DNA of 64,000 nucleotides. Origin: JAGXTF01 sp038317095. Its GTDB lineage: Bacteria; Bacteroidota; Bacteroidia; NS11-12g; UBA955. The notes under the pieces were generated by a model. It did not search any database. It worked only from the letters and a program-made list of their open reading frames with translations, and was not told the DNA's origin. A program made the translations under genes and the position numbers. The first letter of the stretch is position 1, and each line of letters begins with the position of its first letter. Location: assembly GCA_038317095.1 (NCBI GenBank), contig JBBQBB010000004.1, forward strand, positions 1 through 64,000, in the 5' to 3' direction. Shown in pieces: positions 35,560 to 43,704 of the stretch.

Positions 35560-35670
35560 AATCATATAGAATTAATACGGATTAAAAATATTATAGTATT
35601 TGCATTAATTGAGAATATAGTTTATAAAAATATATGGAAGAATTATAACCTTCGATAAAAGGCATCGACT

Positions 35671-35757
35671 ACCCGCACCGACCCAAAAGGCGGGGTGGCG
35701 CGTTCCAAAGACATCCGCCGCGGCGGATTGTGGTAAAAACCCCGCATTTGGGTAGCT
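35671..35757. repeat. GC-rich nested palindrome element
   Basis: The centre is a perfect 16-bp palindrome (ATCCGCCGCGGCGGAT, 35713-35728). Around it ACCCAAAAGGCGGGG at 35681-35695 pairs imperfectly with CCCCGCATTTGGGT at 35740-35753. The whole would fold into a long cruciform or hairpin. It lies 46 bases past the smpB stop codon and may end that transcript, but its size and GC content look more like an extragenic repeat. Confidence 0.55.
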
Positions 35758-35802
35758 GCCAACCGCTGCTACAAATGATTTCACTGACCATCATTCAAAT
35801 CA

Positions 35803-36252
35803 TTATTTATACCTCTCCAAATCCCTTTTCACATCTTTTTCTTTCAAATCCTCACGTTTGTCGTAAGTTTTCTTGCCTTGCCCTACTCCTATTTCTATTT
35901 TAAACAATCCTTTTTCATTTTCAAACAAACGAATAGGAAACACTGTATACCCTTTGGTTTTGGCTTTTTTTGACAGCCTTACCATTTCCTTTTTGGTAAG
36001 CAGCAATCTGCGGTCGCGCATGGGTTCGTGTGTGGCAAAACTGGCCTGTTTAAACTCAGAAATGTGCATGTTTTTTAAAATTAAAATTTCGCCGTCGAAC
36101 AAACAATACGCATCGCCCATGTTCACGTTGTTTTGCCGAATCGCCTTCACTTCCGTGCCTTTCAACTCAATTCCCGCTGAAAATTTATCTTCAATATGAA
36201 AATTAAATCCCGCTTTGCGGTTTACAATTTCTATCTTTTTATTTGGTGCCAC
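35803..36252 (-). CDS. smpB: tmRNA-binding protein SmpB
   Basis: SmpB binds tmRNA and brings it to stalled ribosomes for trans-translation. The 149-residue protein has the OB-fold motifs NRKAGFNFHIEDKFSAGIEL, GTEVKAIRQ and DAYCLF, then HEPMRDRRLLLTKKE and the C-terminal basic tail GKKTYDKREDLKEKD that enters the ribosome. No tmRNA gene was seen nearby. The start overlaps the end of the thioesterase gene by 14 bases, so the two are cotranscribed. Confidence 0.96.
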   Translation of the reverse strand: MAPNKKIEIVNRKAGFNFHIEDKFSAGIELKGTEVKAIRQNNVNMGDAYCLFDGEILILKNMHISEFKQASFATHEPMRDRRLLLTKKEMVRLSKKAKTKGYTVFPIRLFENEKGLFKIEIGVGQGKKTYDKREDLKEKDVKRDLERYK

Positions 36253-36595
36253 TTTTAATCCTTTCTATCAATCTTTGCACTTTCTCTTTTTTTAATATTT
36301 TTTGCCCTTGCTTCCCTTCTGCTACAATCCTATCTCCCACTTTTACCCAAAAATCGCAATCGACATTGTTGCCTTCCAAACGATACAAAGTTGCGGTAAT
36401 TTTTACAGTTTCTCCTAGCAGTGCCGGCGACTTGTGGTTGATATGTAAAAAAGTGCCAATGCCTTCCTCGTCATCTTCCTTCATGTTTAACACAAACTGT
36501 CTGCAAGCCCATTCCACATCTCTGCCAAGGGCAAATGTTCCGTAAAACGGATGAACCATACCCGTTTCAAATTCTGCCAAATCATTTTCACCCAC
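36239..36595 (-). CDS. Thioesterase-superfamily (FlK-like hot-dog) protein, start unclear
   Basis: The 118-residue frame resembles small hot-dog thioesterases of the FlK type: ENDLAEFETGMVHPFYGT, GTFLHINHKSPALLGETVKI and VGDRIVAEGKQGQKIL. The GTG at 36595 is the first standard start. However, the frame is open for 17 more codons upstream and reads KTGDSIFTTHT, which looks like the normal beginning of the family. The only candidates there are non-standard ATC (36643) or ATT (36613), or an indel that would bring the TTG at 36650 into frame. Substrate unknown. Confidence 0.7.
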   Translation of the reverse strand: MGENDLAEFETGMVHPFYGTFALGRDVEWACRQFVLNMKEDDEEGIGTFLHINHKSPALLGETVKITATLYRLEGNNVDCDFWVKVGDRIVAEGKQGQKILKKEKVQRLIERIKSGTK

Positions 36596-36671
36596 GGTAT
36601 GGGTTGTAAAAATGGAATCTCCGGTTTTATACTTTTGTTTGATTTTTCAAAAATAGAACAGTCTGGCCAAT

Positions 36672-37022
36672 TTAAGTCAACAAAGCCAATTGTTCTTTCA
36701 ATTCCCTGGGCTGAATATCACCATGCGAAGCTTCAAAAACACATTCGCCATTTTTTACCAACAACAATTGTGGCGATTGATGATACACAGAGAAATCATC
36801 CGCCATTTTGTTAGACAAACCTCGGTGCTTCAATAAATCCAAAAAATAACATTCAACATCCTGGTAAATTTCTGCGTCGGCAGAATTTAACCGATTCAAA
36901 GCCATGCTGCTAATGGCGCAGCGTGTGCTATGCTTAAAAAACACCACAGGTCTACCAAAGGAACCTTTTACGGCTTCTTCAAACTGCGATTCACTTTCGA
37001 GTTGAATCCAAGGGTGACTCAT
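36672..37022 (-). CDS. ytxJ: YtxJ/BrxC-family monothiol bacilliredoxin
   Basis: The start is the ATG at 37022 (116 residues), because it overlaps the stop of the upstream small lipoprotein gene by four bases; the longer frame to 37067 adds 15 residues without family features. The thioredoxin-like fold carries the motif FFKHSTRCAISSMAL with a single active Cys, as in YtxJ proteins of the bacillithiol redox system. A cis-Pro region near SPQLLLVKNG follows. The presence of YtxJ suggests that the cell uses bacillithiol; that is inference. Confidence 0.85.
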   Translation of the reverse strand: MSHPWIQLESESQFEEAVKGSFGRPVVFFKHSTRCAISSMALNRLNSADAEIYQDVECYFLDLLKHRGLSNKMADDFSVYHQSPQLLLVKNGECVFEASHGDIQPRELKEQLALLT

Positions 37023-37147
37023 TTTCTTTCTACCATTCCGTGATTCGCTTGACCAACTGTTGGGCAACGGTCCTTTTTACGGATTCCGCAACCAATTGCA
37101 ATTGTCATTAAAAATACCACGGCGAGAATTACATTTGCTTTTTTCAT
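37019..37147 (-). CDS. Small 42-residue lipoprotein overlapping ytxJ
   Basis: A frame of 42 codons plus stop starts at ATG 37147. It encodes a lipoprotein signal (MKKANVILAVVFLMTIAIGC) with a clear lipobox IGC at Cys20, followed by a basic mature part of 22 residues containing KKDRCPTVGQANHG. Its TGA overlaps the ytxJ ATG (ATGA), and an exact TAnnTTTG element lies 18 bases upstream. Together these support a real gene that automatic calling would miss. Mature peptide function is unknown; with one further Cys (residue 28) it could take part in thiol chemistry with YtxJ. Confidence 0.7.
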   Translation of the reverse strand: MKKANVILAVVFLMTIAIGCGIRKKDRCPTVGQANHGMVERK

Positions 37148-37165
37148 GATTAATAATACTTACTG

Positions 37166-37173
37166 CAAAATTA
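37166..37173 (-). promoter_or_regulatory. Putative -7 element TAATTTTG before the small lipoprotein
   Basis: On the minus strand TAATTTTG matches TAnnTTTG exactly and lies 18 bases before the ATG at 37147. It would drive the lipoprotein-ytxJ-thioesterase-smpB series. Confidence 0.5.
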
Positions 37174-37199
37174 ACGAATTCCATGCCAAATTTATTTTC

Positions 37200-38330
37200 A
37201 TGGAAGTGTCATTCTATGAATTGGACAGTATAAAGGACATAAAGGTTGCACCTAGCCGCAAAATGATGGAAGAATTTATGCCCATTTTTACTGAACATAA
37301 CAAATGCAAACCAAAGGCTGTCAAAAAGTTACCTACGTGGGTAGAAAAAAGATGCATTTTTGCCAATCGGCCTTTTGAACAATGCACTGCAGAAGAAATT
37401 GCCAATTACAGAAGTTCAAAATTTTCCGATTTTCATATCTTATCGCTAACCGGCGGCATGGGAGTGGACGATGTGGCGTTCGAAAAAAACGGAAATAGGG
37501 TAACAAGTTTGGATCCTGATAGCTGCTTAAATGCCCTTTTCGAGTTCAACGCTGCCAAATTAGGCGCTAAAAACATTCAACGATTCACCACAACAGCCGA
37601 AGAATTTTTGGCCCAAAACCAAGTCACATACCAAATGGTATTTATTGACCCAGATAGGCGCACAAAGGCACAAAGGGCTACTTCCAATATTGCAGATTAC
37701 AGTCCCAATATTTTTGAATTGTACAAAACATACCAAATGGTAGCTCCCATTTGGCTGTTAAAATTAAGTCCAATGACCGATATAGATTGGCTGCACAATC
37801 AATTTGCAGATAAAGTAGATCTTGAGGTTATCTGCACCCCCAATGAGGTGAAGGAAATTATGCTCACTTTATCCAAAGAAGCTCGGGGTTTAAATACTTA
37901 TGTTGTCGTGGACAACGGCCTAGTAAGCAAATGGGATGGAAACGGTGCAATCGACTATGAAAAGGTAAGCGAGAATGTATTTTTTGAACCTGCACCAGGT
38001 ATTCTCAAATGCAATTTCCAACGCCATATGGAAACGATTTTTCAAATGAAAGCGTTGAACAAATACCACACCTTTTTTATGGGCAATGCATTACTGCCGC
38101 GCTGGTTGGGACGAAGTTTTCGTTTGTTGGAAACCATCGAAGGCAGTTTGGGCGCAATTCAAGCACGATTGAATGCCTTGGATATTAAACAGGCTAACAT
38201 AACTGCGCGCAATTTCGTGCTAGATGCAGTGGAAACCCGCAAAAAATTGAATTTAAAAGACGGCGGTGAAATCTATATATTTTTTACGGGCAAAATACAA
38301 AAAGTCTGCTATGTGTGCCGCAAATATTAA
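37200..38330 (+). CDS. Class I SAM-dependent methyltransferase with THUMP-like domain
   Basis: The start is the ATG at 37200 (376 residues); the frame from 37146 adds 18 residues across the divergent promoter. An N-terminal helical part precedes a Rossmann-fold methyltransferase with the SAM motif HILSLTGGMGVDDVAF near 80-95 and SLDPD, then FIDPDRRT near 143-150. The C-terminal THUMP-like domain carries the conserved ITARNFVLDAVETRKKLNLK and ends in IYIFFTGKIQK. This family is widespread in Bacteroidota and presumed to modify nucleic acid or protein; the target is unknown. Its end overlaps convergent hemD by four bases. Confidence 0.85.
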   Translation: MEVSFYELDSIKDIKVAPSRKMMEEFMPIFTEHNKCKPKAVKKLPTWVEKRCIFANRPFEQCTAEEIANYRSSKFSDFHILSLTGGMGVDDVAFEKNGNRVTSLDPDSCLNALFEFNAAKLGAKNIQRFTTTAEEFLAQNQVTYQMVFIDPDRRTKAQRATSNIADYSPNIFELYKTYQMVAPIWLLKLSPMTDIDWLHNQFADKVDLEVICTPNEVKEIMLTLSKEARGLNTYVVVDNGLVSKWDGNGAIDYEKVSENVFFEPAPGILKCNFQRHMETIFQMKALNKYHTFFMGNALLPRWLGRSFRLLETIEGSLGAIQARLNALDIKQANITARNFVLDAVETRKKLNLKDGGEIYIFFTGKIQKVCYVCRKY

Positions 38331-39097
38331 GATTTTTTATCGTTATTGGCGCGCACTACATATTTTTCCAAAGCGGACATCATACTAGGAGAATCTGCTG
38401 TAGGGGCAGGAATATCCAAAATAAGATTGTGTTCTGATACAGCTAGTTGTGTGCTGCTGCCAAACCCCGAAATCCGGGTTTTGCTTTGGATAAAATCTGG
38501 AAAGTTGTCGTACAGGGATTTGATATCGGCAGGACTAAAGAACACCAAAATGTCATAAAACACTTCCTTCAAATCACTTAAATCGCTGCTTACCGTTCGG
38601 TAAATGATGCATTCCGTAAAATTCATTTTGTTTTTGGTAAAGAATTCAGGAATCGTAGGTTTGCGTATGTCAGAGCAAGGGAATAGGTATTTTTCTTTGG
38701 AATGGTTTTTACACAAGGCCAAGAAATCTTTTTCGGTTCCTTTGCCATTGAACATTTTGCGCTTGCGGGCCACAATATATTTTTGCACGTAGTTAGAAAC
38801 CGATTCGTTGATACTGAAATATTTCGTATCTGGCGGCATTTCCACTTTCATTTCCCCTGCAATTTTAAAAAAATTGTCCACTGCGTTTTTAGAATTGAAA
38901 ATGATGGCGGTGAAATCCATAAAGGAAACTTTTTGTTTTCTAATCTCACGCGGCGTAAGTGGCTCTATGTGAATAAAAGCCCTAAAATCAATTTTAAGTT
39001 TATGTTTTTTGGCAAAATCCTCATACACATTTTTTCCTGCTTCTGGCTGCGGCTGGGTGATGAGAATGCTTTTAACTTTAATTTCTCTTTCGTTCAT
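38327..39097 (-). CDS. hemD: Uroporphyrinogen-III synthase HemD
   Basis: The 256-residue protein fits the HemD family, which cyclises hydroxymethylbilane with ring inversion in heme and corrinoid synthesis. The two-domain pattern is visible: ILITQPQPEAGKN at the start, FTAIIFNSKNAVDNFF near 65-80, then YLFPCSDIRKPTIPEFF and YDILVFFSPADIKSLYDNFP in the second half. HemD sequences are very divergent, so motif support is moderate. Position after DUF4271, with a four-base overlap, is the usual arrangement in Bacteroidota. Confidence 0.85.
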   Translation of the reverse strand: MNEREIKVKSILITQPQPEAGKNVYEDFAKKHKLKIDFRAFIHIEPLTPREIRKQKVSFMDFTAIIFNSKNAVDNFFKIAGEMKVEMPPDTKYFSINESVSNYVQKYIVARKRKMFNGKGTEKDFLALCKNHSKEKYLFPCSDIRKPTIPEFFTKNKMNFTECIIYRTVSSDLSDLKEVFYDILVFFSPADIKSLYDNFPDFIQSKTRISGFGSSTQLAVSEHNLILDIPAPTADSPSMMSALEKYVVRANNDKKS

Positions 39098-40032
39098 GTG
39101 TTGCTATAAATTCGAAACAATGCTGTAATCAATACAGCATGGGGGAGAATTTCGAAGGCGCAAAAATACAAAATACCTGACAAAGAAATACCACTTTCTC
39201 GAATGATTCCTAAAAACTCAATACAAATGCGAACCGAAATCCATACTGTAACTGTAATGGCAACAACTAAAGCTACATTTACATTGGCCAACAAAGAGGA
39301 ATTATAGTAAGCCATACCGACAAAAGGAAACAATAAAAGTGAAAAACCTAAGTCAATGTTAATTTGTCTTTGGGTTTGTGAACGTGCTAATGCGGATATA
39401 TTGAGGATAAAAGATTCTAGAATTTGTAAAAAATAGATCGCAACCCGCCAAACCAAGATTGCCAGTAACATCAAAATGTAAAAAACAATGCTATTTAAAC
39501 TGGTGTATCCCGAATATACAACGATTACCACTGCAGCTTGGGCCAATACCATAGTGGAAATAATTCCTGCAACCACGGATCCACTTGTAAATGTGAGACC
39601 GCTGTATGCAATCAACTCCCTAAAATGGTAGCTATTAAATAAACTGCTGAGCCTCAACTGCATTTGGTTAGGAAAAGCATTTCTAAAATAAACCAGCAAG
39701 CCCAAAACAAGGATTATGGTAATAAAAAACCAAAATTTACCCAAACCCCGTCGGATATAGTTTTCCTTTAAAAAAGGATCGTACGGATCTACAATTTTGC
39801 CGTGTTTTACTGTCGGAGGGTGAATTTGCAACTTTTCGGCCAACTGCATTCGCAAAGAATCGTTGCGCATGCTATCCATGAAAGGAGTGCTAAAATAGAT
39901 GCCTTTCTTTTTGGCGGTATCTATATTTAATGTTTTGGTTTTGGGCTTTTCTACTAGCCGAATCCTGCGCTGCGCATTTGCAGTCGAAAAAAGCAACAAC
40001 CCAAATGTAAATATGAGAATAAAATGCCTCAA
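39094..40032 (-). CDS. DUF4271 membrane protein
   Basis: This 312-residue protein has a signal peptide (MRHFILIFTFGLLLFSTANAQ), a charged periplasmic stretch of about 80 residues and about six transmembrane helices from residue 103 on (FWFFITIILVLGLLVYF and following). It matches DUF4271 proteins, which in Bacteroidota stand next to hemD. The function is unknown. Start and stop overlap hemD and the Omp85 gene by four bases each, so all three are translationally linked. Confidence 0.85.
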   Translation of the reverse strand: MRHFILIFTFGLLLFSTANAQRRIRLVEKPKTKTLNIDTAKKKGIYFSTPFMDSMRNDSLRMQLAEKLQIHPPTVKHGKIVDPYDPFLKENYIRRGLGKFWFFITIILVLGLLVYFRNAFPNQMQLRLSSLFNSYHFRELIAYSGLTFTSGSVVAGIISTMVLAQAAVVIVVYSGYTSLNSIVFYILMLLAILVWRVAIYFLQILESFILNISALARSQTQRQINIDLGFSLLLFPFVGMAYYNSSLLANVNVALVVAITVTVWISVRICIEFLGIIRESGISLSGILYFCAFEILPHAVLITALFRIYSNT

Positions 40033-41747
40033 AATGAATTGCTAATGCCGAAATGAAACTTAGAATTGTTCAACGCTAAAGGTTGGGTATTTGTTTTTCC
40101 AACGGCCCAAATAATTTGCAAAATACCTGCGGCGGTTTTTATCCCAGACACAATACCCACACCTTGCAAAATGCCATCGCCACTATTGCCCGTATTGCTT
40201 TGGTTGTTGTACCAAGCAAAGTTATAGAATGGACCAAAAAAACCGGCATCGCCAGCCATTGCATGGATTTCTAGGGTTGCGCTGTGCATTTGGTTTGCAA
40301 AAATACTCTGTTCATTAAATCCCCTCACATTTTTTAACCCACCAAATCGAGTTAGTTCGTTGAAATAGACAACTGGCGTTCGGAATTCAAATCCTTGTGC
40401 TGCAAATTTGAATACCAATAGTTTGGACAACGGAACAAAAGCAGACAAATTGTATTCTATTCTAAATTGTGGTGTTTTAAATTTCCCCACCCGTTTTAAA
40501 CTGTCAAATACATTTTCTGTTTGGCCTGCGCTAGCCGTCCAGGTGATTGCTGCGATTCGGGCATCTTCAACATAAGTTCTATACCCGGCTTTCCCTCCAA
40601 TTTGTATGCTGTACCCTTTACGTGGCAAGGTACCTGGATAAATAGTGCGACTTTCGAACCCCAATTGTACCAGAGAATTCCTAGAACTGGGATTGTCTGG
40701 CAATTGGTGAAAATTTCTAACGATGTTTTCATCGGCAAATATGCGGGTTCGGTTGGTTTGGTCAATCCCAACAAAAAATATCGATTTGGCGTTTATGGGA
40801 AAACGAAATTGCACCGAGGGAGAAAAAATGGTATAAATGGTATCGTATTTCTCAAAACCCAAATGCAATGCTGTGATAAAGGGTGTACCTAATACATAGG
40901 GGAGACCCACTCCCATTTTTAACTCCTGAGATCGGGCTTTAAAACTTCGCCATTCTATATTGCCATTGGCCCCTTGCCCAAACAAATTGTAAAACCTTCC
41001 CGATACTTCACCGGTAATTTGGGTTTTTCCCACCGCACTGGTTGCCAAACCAAGCAAGCCTGCAAATTGATTTTTAACCCCTTTATAAACAGGCAATTGG
41101 GCCAGCAACCTGCCATTTACTATCGTCAAATCTATACCCACGCCAGAAGGAAGAATACCTTCCATGGCAGACAATCTCACCAATAACAATTGCAGTGCCG
41201 CTTCATTGTATGGTTGGCCTAGCACTACTCGCGCAGCCCTTTTGTAAAGTCGGTTTTTAAAGGTCAAATTTCCGGGAATCAAGCTATCCAGTTTATAATA
41301 TGGACCAGGGACAGTTTCTAGTCGCAGCCATATGTCTGTGCTTGTTTCACAAACTGGAACCCACACTGTTTTTGCAAAAGGATAGCCCGTATTTTCATGC
41401 TGTTTAAGTACATTGTCCATGTAACTTAAGCAACCGTTTGCATCGGTTAGAAATGTATCCGTGTTGGCCATCAAAGGCAACAATAACCAAAATCTTTCCA
41501 TTTTCCGACCCAATTGGATGCAAATTTTAAGGGGGGTAACACTGTCGGCTTTAGCGAATAAATATCCCCTTTTCTGCCAAAACAATTCCAAATGGTGCCT
41601 CTCTTGCAACGTATTTTCGCTGGTTTTGACAAATTCTTTACACCATACACTTCCTGTATCTACCGGGTTTTTTGTACCGGCAAATGCAGCATAAAATGCA
41701 AACAATGTGATAAAAAGTAAAGTGTATTTCAATAAATTCTGCTGCAA
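40029..41747 (-). CDS. Omp85-superfamily outer-membrane protein (BamA/TamA-like)
   Basis: The 572-residue protein has a signal peptide ending near FYAAFA, an N-terminal periplasmic part of about 190 residues with POTRA-like pattern and a C-terminal beta-barrel. The barrel contains the conserved Omp85 loop motif RFGGLKNVRGF near 465-475 and ends in an aromatic residue (GISNSF). It is shorter than BamA and has too few POTRA repeats to be the main assembly protein. It may insert or secrete a specific client. The start is TTG; a second TTG five codons later is possible. It leads the operon with DUF4271 and hemD. Confidence 0.82.
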   Translation of the reverse strand: MQQNLLKYTLLFITLFAFYAAFAGTKNPVDTGSVWCKEFVKTSENTLQERHHLELFWQKRGYLFAKADSVTPLKICIQLGRKMERFWLLLPLMANTDTFLTDANGCLSYMDNVLKQHENTGYPFAKTVWVPVCETSTDIWLRLETVPGPYYKLDSLIPGNLTFKNRLYKRAARVVLGQPYNEAALQLLLVRLSAMEGILPSGVGIDLTIVNGRLLAQLPVYKGVKNQFAGLLGLATSAVGKTQITGEVSGRFYNLFGQGANGNIEWRSFKARSQELKMGVGLPYVLGTPFITALHLGFEKYDTIYTIFSPSVQFRFPINAKSIFFVGIDQTNRTRIFADENIVRNFHQLPDNPSSRNSLVQLGFESRTIYPGTLPRKGYSIQIGGKAGYRTYVEDARIAAITWTASAGQTENVFDSLKRVGKFKTPQFRIEYNLSAFVPLSKLLVFKFAAQGFEFRTPVVYFNELTRFGGLKNVRGFNEQSIFANQMHSATLEIHAMAGDAGFFGPFYNFAWYNNQSNTGNSGDGILQGVGIVSGIKTAAGILQIIWAVGKTNTQPLALNNSKFHFGISNSF

Positions 41748-41767
41748 AGAACGAATTTTGTGCGCAA

Positions 41768-42889
41768 ATGGCAGGCCTGTATTTTCATATTCCTTATTGT
41801 CGCAAGGTTTGTTCTTATTGCAACTTTCATTTTAGCACCAATACCAGTGGGATGAATGCCCTTTTGGACGCCATGGAATTGGAATTGAAAAATGAGCAGC
41901 ATTTCTTGCTTGCTTCCCCTTTACAATCCATTTATTTTGGAGGTGGTACACCTTCTCTCATTCCAGCCATTCGCATTCAGCAATTTTTAAAACTGGCTGC
42001 TATTTATTTTTCCATAGAAAAAGACGCCGAAATCACCCTGGAAGCAAACCCTGAAGACATTACCCTGTCCAACGTAAAAGCATGGATACAAGCTGGAATA
42101 AACCGCATTAGCATTGGTATTCAAAGTTTGGATGCTGAAGATTTAAAGCACATGCACCGGAACCACAATGCACAGCAAGCCATAGACAGTGTGGCACTAG
42201 CGCTTGGGGCAGGTTTCCCCTCAGTAAATGTAGACCTCATCTTTGGCTCCCCTTGGCTTAGTGATGCGGCTTGGCAAAAAAACCTGGACTGGGCTCTAGG
42301 TTGTGGCGCCGACCACCTAAGTGCTTATGCCCTAACGGTAGAGCCCAAAACTTTTCTGCACAAAAAAACAAGCAAAGGCGAATGGCCCGGCACCGATGAA
42401 ACCAAACAGACGGCGCATTACAAAATGCTTACCGATGCTGCAGATAAAGAGGGATGGGATTTTTACGAAATCAGCAACCTAAGCAAACCCGGTCACCGTG
42501 CAGTCCACAACAGCAATTATTGGAAAAACCTCCCCTATTTAGGCATTGGTCCTTCTGCACACAGCTTTGCTGGCAGCACAAGGCGGTGGAATGTAGCCGA
42601 CAATAAAAAATACACTGAAAACATGACGGCCGGCATTACCATCCATGAAAGTGAAATATTGAGTGCAGCTGACAAATGTAACGAGTATTTACTCACCAAT
42701 TTACGCACTGTGGAAGGGGTAAACATGGCACATTGGGCCAGTTTTGGGGTAAAAAGCATAACCAAAATGACCACTGAAGCAGAAGATTTCACCACACGTG
42801 GTTTGGTTGCTATCCAAAACGGAAATATCAAACTCACTTTCGAAGGCCGCATGCTCGCAGATTGGATTACTGCGGAGTGGATGGTGTGA
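41768..42889 (+). CDS. hemW: Heme chaperone HemW (radical SAM)
   Basis: The 373-residue protein carries the radical-SAM cluster motif YCRKVCSYCNF with Cys11, Cys15 and Cys18, followed by IYFGGGTPSLIP, EANPEDIT, GINRISIGIQSLD and the HemW-type C-terminal region with NYWKNLPYLGIGPSAHSF. HemW was long annotated as oxygen-independent coproporphyrinogen oxidase but lacks the fourth Cys of HemN (here Phe in CNF) and acts in heme insertion. It is divergent from the Omp85 gene with only 20 bases between the starts, so their promoters overlap. Confidence 0.93.
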   Translation: MAGLYFHIPYCRKVCSYCNFHFSTNTSGMNALLDAMELELKNEQHFLLASPLQSIYFGGGTPSLIPAIRIQQFLKLAAIYFSIEKDAEITLEANPEDITLSNVKAWIQAGINRISIGIQSLDAEDLKHMHRNHNAQQAIDSVALALGAGFPSVNVDLIFGSPWLSDAAWQKNLDWALGCGADHLSAYALTVEPKTFLHKKTSKGEWPGTDETKQTAHYKMLTDAADKEGWDFYEISNLSKPGHRAVHNSNYWKNLPYLGIGPSAHSFAGSTRRWNVADNKKYTENMTAGITIHESEILSAADKCNEYLLTNLRTVEGVNMAHWASFGVKSITKMTTEAEDFTTRGLVAIQNGNIKLTFEGRMLADWITAEWMV

Positions 42890-42997
42890 GAATGAAATTA
42901 AGAATGTTGAAATTGTAAACTTAATTATTGGGATACTGTCGAAAAAAACTACCTCAGAAGTGCTTTCCCAATCCATTGCTATTATTTACAATTCTAC

Positions 42998-43129
42998 GTG
43001 GCCAAAACCGTTGTCCTTTTTTGGGTTGCATTTCCAATTCTAATGATTTTTACTATTGGACTTTTTTTCGGATGGTTTTATTCCTTGAAACAAATCTCCA
43101 CAAAAAACTTCCGGAGACAGCTCCAATGA
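42998..43129 (+). CDS. Possible 43-residue single-helix membrane protein
   Basis: A frame from GTG 42998 to TGA 43129 encodes MAKTVVLFWVAFPILMIFT, then a Gly-Phe-rich end of the helix (IGLFFGWFYSLKQ) and a basic tail ending in NFRRQLQ. The single hydrophobic helix with positive residues after it looks protein-like. Its TGA overlaps the ATG of the next gene (ATGA). The frame is open further upstream to 42916 without a start codon, so it may also be the tail of a decayed gene. Confidence 0.45.
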   Translation: MAKTVVLFWVAFPILMIFTIGLFFGWFYSLKQISTKNFRRQLQ

Positions 43130-43461
43130 ATTTGAATAGATTTAAAATTCTTCTTTTAATCCCAGTTGCTTATATGCTGTTATTATTTGTATTTATGTTT
43201 GTAATGATTTCGAACCCATCACCATATAAACAGCCTAACCCTAAAATACTTGCTTTGATCATTCCCTTGCATATATTTTCGACGTTCTGTATGTTTTATT
43301 GTCTAAATTTTAAAGCAAAAGCATTAAAAAAAGTGGAATTGCAAAGGCCTGTCACATTTAGCGATTTTGTCGGAGAGTTTTTCTTAATTTTGTTTTTTTC
43401 AATCGGAATTTGGACTCTACAGCCCAGGATAAACAAACAGTTCGGCACTTCTATGGAGTAA
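43126..43461 (+). CDS. Small multi-helix membrane protein, unknown
   Basis: The ATG at 43126 gives a 111-residue protein with three transmembrane helices (KILLLIPVAYMLLLFVFMFV, ALIIPLHIFSTFCMFYCLNF and FFLILFFSIGIWTL). The longest frame begins at 42928, but its first 66 residues look like non-coding translation, while a small membrane protein is encoded there in another frame. Start choice is supported by the ATGA overlap with that small gene. No family is recognised. Confidence 0.6.
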   Translation: MNLNRFKILLLIPVAYMLLLFVFMFVMISNPSPYKQPNPKILALIIPLHIFSTFCMFYCLNFKAKALKKVELQRPVTFSDFVGEFFLILFFSIGIWTLQPRINKQFGTSME

Positions 43462-43704
43462 GAAAATTATCAAATACTTATCAATTTTATTCCAAAACCA
43501 ATCGAAAAAAAAACATGTTACAAATTTGCTCTAATCCGAACTCAAAACCCTTCATTGCTTAGTATCACAAAAGTCATTCTTCTACAGTTTAGAATCGTAA
43601 GTGTGAAAGATGTAACTTCTTCATTTTACTGTGTAACTATTCTTTTAGCAAATTCAGACACTTTTGTGGCATAATTTTATTTTCCAAATTAATTCATTTA
43701 AAAT

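Noticed and set aside
34762..36252. Search for a tmRNA gene next to smpB
   Set aside because: No sequence resembling the conserved ends of tmRNA or a tag-coding frame was found here.
42928..43125. N-terminal 66 codons of the longest frame before the three-helix membrane protein
   Set aside because: The residues look random and a membrane-protein-like sequence lies there in another frame ending with an ATGA overlap; the ATG at 43126 was chosen.
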